A stretch of 59,042 nucleotides of DNA from Phycisphaerales bacterium (GTDB lineage Bacteria > Planctomycetota > Phycisphaerae > Sedimentisphaerales > Anaerobacaceae). The translations under genes and the position numbers were made by a program. Numbering within the stretch: position 1 is the stretch's first letter; each line of letters opens with the position of its first letter. Shown piece by piece: positions 18,644 through 26,049 of this stretch. Location: NCBI GenBank assembly GCA_020343675.1, contig CP070806.1:4304529-4363570 (forward strand), given 5' to 3'. The notes below the pieces were generated by a model. The model did not search any database. It saw only the letters and a list, made by a program, of their open reading frames with translations, and had not been told where the DNA came from.

Positions 18644-19447
18644 TCAGCCGAACAATTCCGCGAATTTCTCTTCGATATCAGGATGCTCGCACAGCGTTTG
18701 TCCGATGAGGACCGCCCGCACGCCGAAAGATTTGAGCTTTTCGACGTCGGCCCGCGTTTTTATTCCGCTCTCAGCGACCAGCTCGTCTCTGCTGTCGAGA
18801 AGTTCTGCCAATCTGCTCGTCGTATTCAAATCGACCTGCATCGTGGTCAGGTCGCGATTGTTGACGCCCAGCACACTGTATCCTTTCTTGGGAAAGCCTA
18901 TCAGACTCCGAACGGCCAGTAGCGTGTCGGCCCGGTGGACTTCCAGCAGCACGGTAAGGGAAAGTTCATTTGCGGCGATCATCAGGTCCATCAGCTCGCC
19001 TGGTTTCAGGGCTTCGGCAATCAACAATATCGCATCCGCACCGGCGGCGCGCGATTCATAGACTTGCCAAAGGTCGATGATAAAATCCTTTCGCAGGACC
19101 GGCAAATCCACCACTTGGCGTATCCGGTCTATGTACTCGAGCCGGCCCTGGAAATAGCTTTCGTCGGTCAGAACACTGATGGCGTCCGCCCCGCACCGCT
19201 CATACGTTTGCGCGATGGCCACCGGATCGAAATCCTCTCGAATGACCCCAGCCGACGGAGAGGCCTTCTTGACCTCTGCGATGACGTTTATGCCGCGCCG
19301 GCTGGGCCGGGTCACGGCCTTGTAGAAATTGCGGCACCGGGACAAATCATGAACCTGTTCTTTGAGCCGGTCGAGACTTGTTTGCGACTGGCGCGCGCGA
19401 ACTTCGGCCTTTTTGTCCGCGATGATTTGGCCCAATATGTTCGCCAA
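18644..19447 (-). CDS. trpC: Indole-3-glycerol phosphate synthase
   Basis: Tryptophan pathway enzyme that closes the indole ring of CdRP. It has a TIM barrel with the family motifs VIAEVKKASPSAG, the catalytic lysine in LRKDFIID, the catalytic Glu in LLEVH, GVNNRDL and the phosphate-binding AESGIK. It is monofunctional, 267 aa, with no fused PRAI. The start is TTG 19447, six bases after the DUF1844 stop. No other trp gene is in the window, so the pathway is scattered here. It is the last gene of the smpB-DUF1844-trpC string. Confidence 0.94.
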   Translation of the reverse strand: MANILGQIIADKKAEVRARQSQTSLDRLKEQVHDLSRCRNFYKAVTRPSRRGINVIAEVKKASPSAGVIREDFDPVAIAQTYERCGADAISVLTDESYFQGRLEYIDRIRQVVDLPVLRKDFIIDLWQVYESRAAGADAILLIAEALKPGELMDLMIAANELSLTVLLEVHRADTLLAVRSLIGFPKKGYSVLGVNNRDLTTMQVDLNTTSRLAELLDSRDELVAESGIKTRADVEKLKSFGVRAVLIGQTLCEHPDIEEKFAELFG

Positions 19448-19453
19448 TTCAGC

Positions 19454-19846
19454 TTACCCCGCGACTTTCACGTAGCCCATACGAAGCTCATCGAGTGTAT
19501 TTGCCAGCACGGCTTCTTCCTCCTCGGTCAGATTACCCCTGGTCTTGTCCTCGAGGGTCTCGAGCATATCGATATTGTATTTGGCCAGCTCCAGGTCGGG
19601 CTGCCTCTGTTCCTGGCCCTTGATCTGAAGCAGGCCCAAGGCAAACAGCGATTGCGTCGTGAGCATGCTTACCAGCGCAGCAAAATTCCCCTCCGGCAGA
19701 GGCCCGCGGGGCTTCTCTTCCTTCGGCTCCTTCTTCTTTTCAGCCTCCTCCCGGGCCGCTAATATTTCCTTTTCTTTTTGAGCTTCCTGCTTCCAGTCCT
19801 CATCGACGATGATCTTCTTCTCCTGCTCTTTCTCTTCTTCAGCCAT
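19454..19846 (-). CDS. DUF1844 domain protein
   Basis: Small soluble protein, 130 aa. The N-terminal half is highly charged and probably disordered or coiled (Glu/Lys repeats). The C-terminal half matches the DUF1844 pattern: DLELAKYNIDMLETLEDKT followed by GNLTEEEEAVL and LDELRMGYV. The function of DUF1844 is not known. It is very common in Acidobacteria and Planctomycetota and often lies near housekeeping genes. It sits 31 nt after smpB and 6 nt before trpC. Confidence 0.85.
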   Translation of the reverse strand: MAEEEKEQEKKIIVDEDWKQEAQKEKEILAAREEAEKKKEPKEEKPRGPLPEGNFAALVSMLTTQSLFALGLLQIKGQEQRQPDLELAKYNIDMLETLEDKTRGNLTEEEEAVLANTLDELRMGYVKVAG

Positions 19847-19877
19847 AATCGAAGGTCCCCGTTAATCCCGCGTTTAT

Positions 19878-20378
19878 TTATTTTCGATACCTTTTCATGT
19901 CTCTATCGACGTCACGTTTCTGATCCCGTTCGGTAATTGCCTTTCTTTTGTCATATTGCCTTTTTCCTCTGGCCAGGGCCAGCTCCATTTTAGCCAATCC
20001 TCTTTTGTTGAAGTAGATACGCAGGGGCACCAGGGTGAAGCCCCGCTGTTCGAGCTTGGTCGTGATTTTGCGAATCTCGGTCTTGTGCAGCAGCAGCTTT
20101 CTCTTTCGGGTCGGCTCATGCTGGCGGTTTCCGGCCTGCTGGTACTGGGCGATTTGCGCGCCAACGAGCCAGCATTGCCCGCTATCGACCCGCGCGTACG
20201 ATCCGTTGAGGTCGGCGGCGGCGGCTCGCAACGATTTGACCTCACTGCCCAACAGCTCAAGACCGGCCTCAAAATTCTCAACGAGCTCGAAGTTACGGTA
20301 TGCCTTTTTATTGACCGCCACCGGGGCCTGCCGGTCCTTATTCTTGTCCTTGTGCGCCTTCGCCGTCATTTGCGCCAT
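19878..20378 (-). CDS. smpB: SsrA-binding protein SmpB
   Basis: Binds tmRNA and brings it to stalled ribosomes for trans-translation. The OB-fold core is recognisable: KKAYRNFELVENFEAGLEL, GSEVKSLRAA, QHEPTRKRKLLLH and LVPLRIYFNKRGLAK. The basic C-terminal tail (KRDVDRDMKRYRK) that enters the decoding channel is intact. ATG 20378 (166 aa) is taken as the start; the in-frame ATG at 20414 adds 12 unconserved residues and 20369 is also possible. No ssrA gene was seen nearby. Confidence 0.94.
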   Translation of the reverse strand: MAQMTAKAHKDKNKDRQAPVAVNKKAYRNFELVENFEAGLELLGSEVKSLRAAAADLNGSYARVDSGQCWLVGAQIAQYQQAGNRQHEPTRKRKLLLHKTEIRKITTKLEQRGFTLVPLRIYFNKRGLAKMELALARGKRQYDKRKAITERDQKRDVDRDMKRYRK

Positions 20379-20448
20379 GATAGCGACGGCAAGCCCATTT
20401 TGCAAGGAGCACACCGAACGGGCAAACGCTTCTCGCGTGCGGTCTCAC

Positions 20449-20486
20449 AAAAAAAGCGGCCTTATGCTCACTGCATAAGGCCGCTT
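20449..20486 (-). terminator. Intrinsic terminator of the first Hint-prepilin gene
   Basis: A perfect 12-bp stem, 20456-20467 (GCGGCCTTATGC) with 20473-20484, loop TCACT, extended by two A-T pairs. On the minus strand it is followed by seven T (20455-20449). It lies about 95 bases after the stop of the gene ending at 20582 and insulates it from smpB. Confidence 0.85.
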
Positions 20487-20581
20487 GAAGACGACCGAAG
20501 CGAAGATAATCTCTACGCAACCAAGTTGCATGCCGGACAGCGTCCTAATCCGCGAGGATCGAACACCATTGCCGGCCTGCA

Positions 20582-21862
20582 TCAATAATCACGCACGATT
20601 ACCGCATCATTGCCGACCATGTACTGGTCTGAGCCTTGGACCTTCAGATTGTAAACCTTGCCCGTATAGGCGGTCGTTCTGGTCGTGACGCTCTTGATAC
20701 CGACGGTTCCATTCTGGGTCTTCAACCTCAGGCCGCTGGTCAGGTTCTGTGCCGCGATCCATTTTCCGGAATCGAGCATGAAGCAGTGTGCATCGACAAC
20801 GCTGATGCAACTTCCGCTCTCGAGCACGATATCACGACACTCGAATGTTCCCTGGTGCTCTTCGACCTTCTCGAGAGAAGACGTCGCACAGATCTGCTTG
20901 CCGACCGACTGGCCCGCGGTTGAGATCTGGACAAGCTGACCATTGACCCAGACAGGCGTCTCTGGGGTGAAGCAGGCCCTGCCTTTCGGCGGGGCGACGC
21001 CGCCGGCGCCTGCTGCGCCGTCGTTGACCAGATAGGAATCTGTTCTGCCCTTGGGCTCAGTCCCTGCAACGGGCAAGCCGGCTTTTCGAATGTCACTGCC
21101 GTCCCAGAACGTGTAGATGTTGTCATCGTTGACACCGCAGAATGAGTTCTTCTCAAAGCCCACGTGGTTATCCAGGAACAGTACGTTTTGCCCGTCTTCC
21201 TGGTGCTGGATGGCGTTGCCGATCTTTAAGCTTTCTCTGCCGCCATCAGGATTGAACGCCGCGAACTGTGCGCCCTTGCCTTCTCCGGCCGGGGAGTCCA
21301 TCCATGGGTTCCTGTCGGCCGCGACCGCCAGACCGGGCTCGCTGGCCGTAGTCAGAGCATACAGGCCAAAGGGCATGTGGTAAGAGTAGCTGCAATGCTT
21401 CATGGGGTCAGTGCCGAAATCCCACAGGTCAATCAGTTCACGGTCGCCAGCGGCGTAATCGGCGGGCTTGAACTCCGCGGATCCGGAATCGCCTTTGCAG
21501 ATGAACGACTTGGGCGTGACCTCGGCATACTTGACCAGCAGGTAGAAGCAGGACGTGATGCTGCCCATGCCGCCGCTGCCGTCGGCTGAGACGCCGTACG
21601 CCTGGAAGCGATTAGCCGCGTTCCACATAGGTATTGGGTTGGCCCACTGGCTGTTTCGACCGCCGGAGCGCGGCAGTTCGTCGTCGTAATCGTTGCTGTA
21701 GATGAGCATCGCCTTGCCGATACCGGACAGGTTCGTTCCGCAGACCATCCGGAAGGCGATCTGCCTGACCCTGGCCAGAGCTGGCATCAGAATGCCCATC
21801 AGCAGCGCTATGATCGCGATAACGACCAACAGCTCAACTAATGTAAAACCTTTCTTCTTCAT
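20582..21862 (-). CDS. Prepilin-like protein with C-terminal Hint (hedgehog/intein) domain, copy 1
   Basis: Two-part protein of 426 aa. Residues 1-25 are a type IV prepilin leader, MKKKG/FTLVELLVVIAIIA, with cleavage expected after Gly5 and N-methylation of Phe6. The middle is a planctomycete-type pseudopilin domain; its H-X9-DG motif appears as HQEDGQNVLFLDN, one residue longer and with Asn for Gly. Residues 297-426 form a Hint domain: start CFTPETPVWV (block A), VVDAHCFML (block B; His kept, the usual Thr three residues earlier is Val), and GKVYNLKVQGSDQYMVG (block F). It ends in VRDY, not His-Asn, so splicing is unlikely, but N-S acyl shift at Cys297 and cleavage or conjugation are possible. 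ATG 21862 follows AAGGAG. It is a single gene with its own terminator and an unusual leader (21888-22035). Confidence 0.88.
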   Translation of the reverse strand: MKKKGFTLVELLVVIAIIALLMGILMPALARVRQIAFRMVCGTNLSGIGKAMLIYSNDYDDELPRSGGRNSQWANPIPMWNAANRFQAYGVSADGSGGMGSITSCFYLLVKYAEVTPKSFICKGDSGSAEFKPADYAAGDRELIDLWDFGTDPMKHCSYSYHMPFGLYALTTASEPGLAVAADRNPWMDSPAGEGKGAQFAAFNPDGGRESLKIGNAIQHQEDGQNVLFLDNHVGFEKNSFCGVNDDNIYTFWDGSDIRKAGLPVAGTEPKGRTDSYLVNDGAAGAGGVAPPKGRACFTPETPVWVNGQLVQISTAGQSVGKQICATSSLEKVEEHQGTFECRDIVLESGSCISVVDAHCFMLDSGKWIAAQNLTSGLRLKTQNGTVGIKSVTTRTTAYTGKVYNLKVQGSDQYMVGNDAVIVRDY

Positions 21863-21887
21863 CTTTTTCTCCTTATCTTTGCTTCTC

Positions 21888-22035
21888 GAGATTCGCGAAT
21901 CCGACCGTTTTCACGTACGCTTCGGCTTACATTTCAATAGATAAATGCCTACTGTCCCACACGCGTGGGACACCAAACACTACTCCTTCTCCTGCGAATC
22001 TCCACAACTTCTCATGTTTGTCTAAAAACGGTCGG
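21888..22035 (-). promoter_or_regulatory. Conserved a-b-a'-b' leader element, copy 1
   Basis: Two complementary pairs are interleaved. Segment a (22035-22025, CCGACCGTTTT on the minus strand) is complementary over 11 bases to a' (21911-21901). Segment b (22002-21994, GAGATTCGC) is complementary over 9 bases to b' (21896-21888). b' ends 25 bases before the ATG. Between b and a' lies an 8-bp hairpin, 21953-21960 with 21965-21972. The same order and spacing recur upstream of the second Hint-prepilin gene (46646-46803). It could be an RNA pseudoknot or alternating structure in the 5' leader, or paired DNA-binding sites. Confidence 0.6.
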
Positions 22036-22153
22036 TCTCTACCTGTAATACCGGTTTTTCCACAGAATCAGCACACGGCGCCCCGCCGCAGAATCCTCTA
22101 CTATCGTCGGATTCAAAGGCGCACGTCTAAACTTTTCGAAAAACTTCTTCCCG

Positions 22154-22238
22154 ACAGGTAGGTTCTTTGATATGAAATTGGGACCACAAATATGATGACA
22201 GTTTTCTTATGATAACAGAACTTTTCAAACCAACCTGC
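22154..22238. repeat. 75-85-bp repeat element, copy A
   Basis: Terminal arms 22155-22159/22161-22164 pair with 22233-22237/22228-22231 (CAGGT, A-A mismatch, GGTT). The conserved core AATATGATGAC lies at 22189-22199 and TTATGA at 22207-22212. Copies B and C are at 46886-46962 and 47052-47130, both also upstream of a Hint-prepilin gene in the same orientation relative to it. Confidence 0.65.
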
Positions 22239-22307
22239 ATCTAAAGCCGATATTAACACACAACGGGCTCATTTGTCAAACGAATTTCGGCAATTTTCGG
22301 AAGTGTC

Positions 22308-22336
22308 TTGAAAAATTTTTCCAATTCGCCTAAAAT
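22308..22336 (+). promoter_or_regulatory. Sigma-70-type promoter of the UDP-sugar pyrophosphorylase gene
   Basis: -35 TTGAAA (22308-22313), spacer of 17 bases, -10 TAAAAT (22331-22336); each hexamer matches five of six consensus bases. The ATG is 27 bases downstream. Confidence 0.7.
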
Positions 22337-22363
22337 CTCCATTTTCAGCCCGGATTTGAAGGT

Positions 22364-23782
22364 ATGCGTATTCAGAAAACTCTCGAAAACTTGCGAAGCC
22401 GGCTTCAAGAGCATGGTCAGAGCCATCTGTTGAGATTCTGGGAACACCTGGACGAGGGCCAGAAGCAGGCTCTGCTGGAACAGATCCAACGGCTGGATTT
22501 GCCGAAGATAGACCAGTGGGTGGCGGATTCCATGGCAGAGGCCCCTCATGCCTCGATGCGGGCCGATTTCTCACCTGCTCCTTTCTACAGCGCTCGTCCG
22601 TCCGGTACCGAGTGGCGTAGCAAATACGCCGAAGCCGTCAAATTGGGCCGGAAGACGATATCGGCGGGCAAGGTCGCCGCTTTTGTGGTGGCGGGTGGCC
22701 AGGGGACCCGGCTCGGTCTCGACGGGCCCAAAGGAGATTTTCCCATCAGTCCGGTCAAGAACAGAACGCTGTTTCAGATCTTCGCCGATGCCATCAGGGC
22801 GACCTGCCAAGAATATCAGGCCGTCTGTCCGTGGTACGTGATGACCAGCCCGCTGAATTACAGCCGGACCGTGGAGGTGTTCCGCTCGAGTGACTATTAC
22901 GGCCTCGATCCCGGGAACGTCTTCATTTTTCAGCAGGGGACGTTGCCCAACTTCAGCTCCCAAGGCAGAATCCTGCTCGCCGACAAAGCCAATATCGTCT
23001 GTTCGCCGGACGGTCACGGTGGAAGTCTCAAGGCGCTCCACCAAAGCGGCTCTTTGAAAGACATGAAGAAACGCGGCGTGGAATTTCTGAGCTACTGGCA
23101 GGTCGACAATCCTCTGATCAATATTTTTGACCCGCTCTTTATCGGTTTGCACATTCTCGATAGGGCCGAGATGTCCTCAAAGGCCGTGCGCAAAGCCGGA
23201 CCCGGGGAAAAGGTCGGCAACTTCTGCCTGATTGACGGCAAGATCACGGTCATCGAGTACAGTGATTTGCCCGACAAGCTGGCCCAGAAACGCCAAGCTG
23301 ACGGCTCACTGGTCTTCCAGCTCGGCAGTATCGGCATTCACATTATCAATCGCACTTTCGTAGAGAAGCTCAATACCAGGGATTTTTCTCTGCCGCTGCA
23401 CAGAGCGGTCAAGGCCATCCCGCGGATCGACGAGCAGGGAAATCTTGTTGAATCCGACGGCATAAAGCTTGAGAGCTTTGTTTTCGACGCCATCCCGATG
23501 GCCTCCAGGTCGATGATCCTCGAGACGCTCCGGAGCGAAGAATTCGCCCCGACCAAGAACACCACGGGTGTTGACAGTGTCGAGACGACAAGGCGGATGA
23601 TGGTCGCCCGCGCCGCGGCGTGGCTCGAATCGGCGGGTGTGGCCGTTCCGAGAAAACCGGACGGCTCCGTGGATTGTCTGATCGAAATCGCGCCCAGCTT
23701 CGCACTGGACAAAGAGGACATCAAGGCAAAGCGGGATCAGATACCCCGCATCCGGCCGGGCGAGACGGTTTACCTCGCGTGA
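22364..23782 (+). CDS. UDP-N-acetylglucosamine/UDP-glucose pyrophosphorylase family (eukaryote-like UAP type)
   Basis: Nucleotidyltransferase making a UDP-sugar from UTP and a sugar 1-phosphate. The nucleotide loop is FVVAGGQGTRLGLDGPKGD near residue 107, followed by the substrate motifs VMTSPLN, FQQGTLPNFS and SPDGHGGSLKAL. This order is that of eukaryotic UAP1/AGX enzymes (about 470-500 aa), not of bacterial GlmU or GalU. The sugar specificity (GlcNAc, GalNAc or glucose) cannot be read from the sequence. The ATG at 22364 has a GAAGG stretch immediately before it. It is convergent with galM, and both could feed sugar-nucleotide metabolism. Confidence 0.9.
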   Translation: MRIQKTLENLRSRLQEHGQSHLLRFWEHLDEGQKQALLEQIQRLDLPKIDQWVADSMAEAPHASMRADFSPAPFYSARPSGTEWRSKYAEAVKLGRKTISAGKVAAFVVAGGQGTRLGLDGPKGDFPISPVKNRTLFQIFADAIRATCQEYQAVCPWYVMTSPLNYSRTVEVFRSSDYYGLDPGNVFIFQQGTLPNFSSQGRILLADKANIVCSPDGHGGSLKALHQSGSLKDMKKRGVEFLSYWQVDNPLINIFDPLFIGLHILDRAEMSSKAVRKAGPGEKVGNFCLIDGKITVIEYSDLPDKLAQKRQADGSLVFQLGSIGIHIINRTFVEKLNTRDFSLPLHRAVKAIPRIDEQGNLVESDGIKLESFVFDAIPMASRSMILETLRSEEFAPTKNTTGVDSVETTRRMMVARAAAWLESAGVAVPRKPDGSVDCLIEIAPSFALDKEDIKAKRDQIPRIRPGETVYLA

Positions 23783-23835
23783 TTATTCACCTGTCCGCTG
23801 CTGCCGGCCGATGTTCTCTTCGATGAAGTCGCACC

Positions 23836-25005
23836 TCATTGCGTGGAGAACTTGAAGACGGTCGTCGAAGTGAACTTCTGTCCTGGGTTGAGAACGACGG
23901 ATGGGAAATTCGGTTTGTTCGGCGAATCCGGAAAATGCTGCGTCTCCAGACAGAATCCACCGTGTTTCTCGTACACCTTGCCCTGCTTTCCGGTGACGGA
24001 GCTGTTGAGCCAGTTGCCCGTATAGAACTGGACGCCGGGCTCGCTCGTGTGGACTTCCATGACCCTGCCGCTTGTCGGCTCAGATACCCGCGCGCACAGG
24101 GCTGGCGATCCCCCGCCGCCCTTGAGTACGTAATTCTGATCGTAGCCTTTCCCGACTTCGCCAATCCGGGCTCCTATGGACGTCGGCGTCGTAAAATCGA
24201 GAGGCGTGCCTTCCACGCTTCGGATTTCTCCGGTCGGTATCAGAGCTTCGTCGAAGACGGTGTACCTGTCGGCGGCGAGCTCCAGGACGTGATCGAGAAC
24301 ATCACCGCTGCCGTGGCCGGCAAGATTGAAGTAGCTGTGATTTGTCAAATTGATCACGGTGGCCTTATCCGTCTCAGCTTCGTAGTCAATCTTCAACTCG
24401 TTATCGTTGGTCAGCGTGTATGTCACGCGACACGCCAGGTTGCCCGGATAACCTTCTTCGCCGTCCTGGCTGACGTAACTTAGCTCTACGGCAGCCTGGC
24501 CACCCTCGGCCCCAATGTCCTCAAGTCTCCAGAGCACTTTGCTGAATCCCTTTCTTCCCCCGTGGATGTGGTTGGGCCTGTTGTTCGGGGCCAGTTCATA
24601 CTCGGTGCCGTTGAGCACGAATTTGGCGCCGCCGATGCGGTTGGCATACCGCCCGACGGTGGCCCCGAAGAGGCCTCCCCGCTTGAGGTAATTGTCCAAA
24701 TCATCGTAGCCGAGAGTAATATCCGCGAGGGCGCCGTCGCGGTCCGGGACCTCCAGCGAAACCAAAATCGCTCCATAGTTGATCATCCTGGCTCTCAGAC
24801 CGTCTGCATTGACGAGAGTGTACACATCCACTTGCCTGCCGTCGGGCGTCTGCCCAAAAGACTCCTTGTGAGCACTCATTGGTTTGGTCTCCTTCACATC
24901 GGATTGAGCCTGCTCTTGCTCCGGCGTCGCTTTCTTTTCTGCGCAGCCGGGCACAGAGAACAGGGCAATCCCCAGAACCACATTAAATGAAATTCCCGTC
25001 CTCAT
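23836..25005 (-). CDS. galM: Aldose 1-epimerase (mutarotase), lipoprotein
   Basis: Interconverts alpha and beta anomers of hexoses such as galactose or glucose. It has the GalM fold: NRPNHIHGGRKGF (substrate His), TNHSYFNLAGHG (catalytic His near residue 225) and the catalytic Glu in CLETQHFPDSPN near the C-terminus. Unlike cytoplasmic GalM, the N-terminus is a lipoprotein signal (GIALFSVPGC, then a Glu/Gln-rich linker), so it should act in the periplasm. ATG 25005 is chosen because AGGAG lies seven bases upstream; the two earlier in-frame ATGs are too close to, or upstream of, that site. A strong promoter is at 25063-25090. Confidence 0.94.
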   Translation of the reverse strand: MRTGISFNVVLGIALFSVPGCAEKKATPEQEQAQSDVKETKPMSAHKESFGQTPDGRQVDVYTLVNADGLRARMINYGAILVSLEVPDRDGALADITLGYDDLDNYLKRGGLFGATVGRYANRIGGAKFVLNGTEYELAPNNRPNHIHGGRKGFSKVLWRLEDIGAEGGQAAVELSYVSQDGEEGYPGNLACRVTYTLTNDNELKIDYEAETDKATVINLTNHSYFNLAGHGSGDVLDHVLELAADRYTVFDEALIPTGEIRSVEGTPLDFTTPTSIGARIGEVGKGYDQNYVLKGGGGSPALCARVSEPTSGRVMEVHTSEPGVQFYTGNWLNSSVTGKQGKVYEKHGGFCLETQHFPDSPNKPNFPSVVLNPGQKFTSTTVFKFSTQ

Positions 25006-25062
25006 TTTCATGCTCCTTTTTTGAAAATGCCCGTTGTTGTTCGGATTGCGGATCAAGGTACA

Positions 25063-25090
25063 ATTCTACACCGGCAACGGAATTTGTCAA
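25063..25090 (-). promoter_or_regulatory. Sigma-70-type promoter of galM
   Basis: On the minus strand, -35 TTGACA (25090-25085, perfect), spacer of 16 bases and -10 TAGAAT (25068-25063, five of six). Expected leader of about 50 nt before ATG 25005. Confidence 0.75.
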
Positions 25091-25123
25091 AAAGATTCGT
25101 CTGCCCCGGTCTCTTCGTGGCGG

Positions 25124-25152
25124 TTGCATCTTCCCGGCAGACCGTCTATCAT
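25124..25152 (+). promoter_or_regulatory. Possible promoter of the ECF sigma gene
   Basis: -35-like TTGCAT (25124-25129), spacer of 17 bases and -10 TATCAT (25147-25152). The -35 is poor (three of six); the -10 matches five of six. The ATG is at 25202. Confidence 0.35.
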
Positions 25153-25201
25153 ATCATCATACGGCTGAGACAATACTGCTGAAGGAAGACTGCAGAGAAA
25201 A

Positions 25202-25951
25202 ATGTCAAACGATGCGGCTACGAATTCTGCTCCTCCCGGCGCCGGTCGATTTGCCACGACGCACTGGAGCGTCGTTTTGTCGGCGTCGAGGCCCGAATCG
25301 GCCCACTACCACCAGGCTTTGGAGTCGCTGTGCCGGACTTACTGGTTTCCGTTATATGCGTATCTTCGCCGGCACGGCTATCGCGCTGATCAGGCCGAGG
25401 ACCACACACAGGCGTTCCTTGCCTCTCTGCTGGAGAAGCACGGTCTGCGCCTGGCCGAGCCGAAACGCGGAAAATTCCGCTCATTTCTCCTGGCCGCGCT
25501 CAAGCACTTCTTAGCCAACGAGCGCGCCCGGGCCGGCGCGCAGAAACGCGGCGGCGGCCGCAAGATCCTCTCGCTGGATTGCGGGAATGCCGAAACTCAG
25601 TACGCCCTCGAGCCGCGCGACGAGTTGTCGCCGGAAAAGCTGTTCGAGCGGTCCTGGGCGCTGACGGTGCTGGACCGGGCAATGACGCGACTGAAAGCCG
25701 AGGCGGCGGCTGCAAAGAAACAGGATCAGTTCGACCGCCTGAAGATGTACCTCACCGCAGGAAAGAAGGCCGTCGCTTACCGAAACGTGGCAGCCGAGCT
25801 GAAGATGAGCGAGGGAGCCGTGAAGGTTGCCGTGCACCGCTTGCGGAGGCGCTACCGTGAGCTGCTGCGGGACGAAATCGCACAGACGGTGGCAACTGAG
25901 GACCAGATTGACGAGGAGATACGTCAGCTCTTCGCCGCCCTGGCTTGCTGA
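25202..25951 (+). CDS. ECF-family RNA polymerase sigma factor, kinase-associated type
   Basis: Alternative sigma factor, 249 aa. The N-terminus carries the GRFATTHWSVVLSA motif typical of planctomycete ECF factors encoded next to Ser/Thr kinases. The sigma2 region spans about residues 35-105 (CRTYWFPLYAYLRR, the DQAEDHTQAFLASLLE helix). The sigma4 helix-turn-helix is near 195-230 (VAAELKMSEGAVKVAVHRL). There is no anti-sigma gene; instead the next gene, 98 nt downstream, is a zinc-ribbon membrane kinase, so activity is probably controlled by phosphorylation. The target promoters are unknown. Confidence 0.92.
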   Translation: MSNDAATNSAPPGAGRFATTHWSVVLSASRPESAHYHQALESLCRTYWFPLYAYLRRHGYRADQAEDHTQAFLASLLEKHGLRLAEPKRGKFRSFLLAALKHFLANERARAGAQKRGGGRKILSLDCGNAETQYALEPRDELSPEKLFERSWALTVLDRAMTRLKAEAAAAKKQDQFDRLKMYLTAGKKAVAYRNVAAELKMSEGAVKVAVHRLRRRYRELLRDEIAQTVATEDQIDEEIRQLFAALAC

Positions 25952-26049
25952 GGGTGGTGATCCCAAAAAGCCTGACGGCGCGTAACCTTTCCACCGGGTT
26001 GTTTAAGTAATAGGTGGAAGCAGCCGGAACGTTGAACGGAGATGCCATT

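Noticed and set aside
20582..20971. Full splicing intein in the prepilin genes
   Set aside because: The domain is at the very C-terminus, lacks the terminal His-Asn and has no C-extein, so splicing cannot occur.
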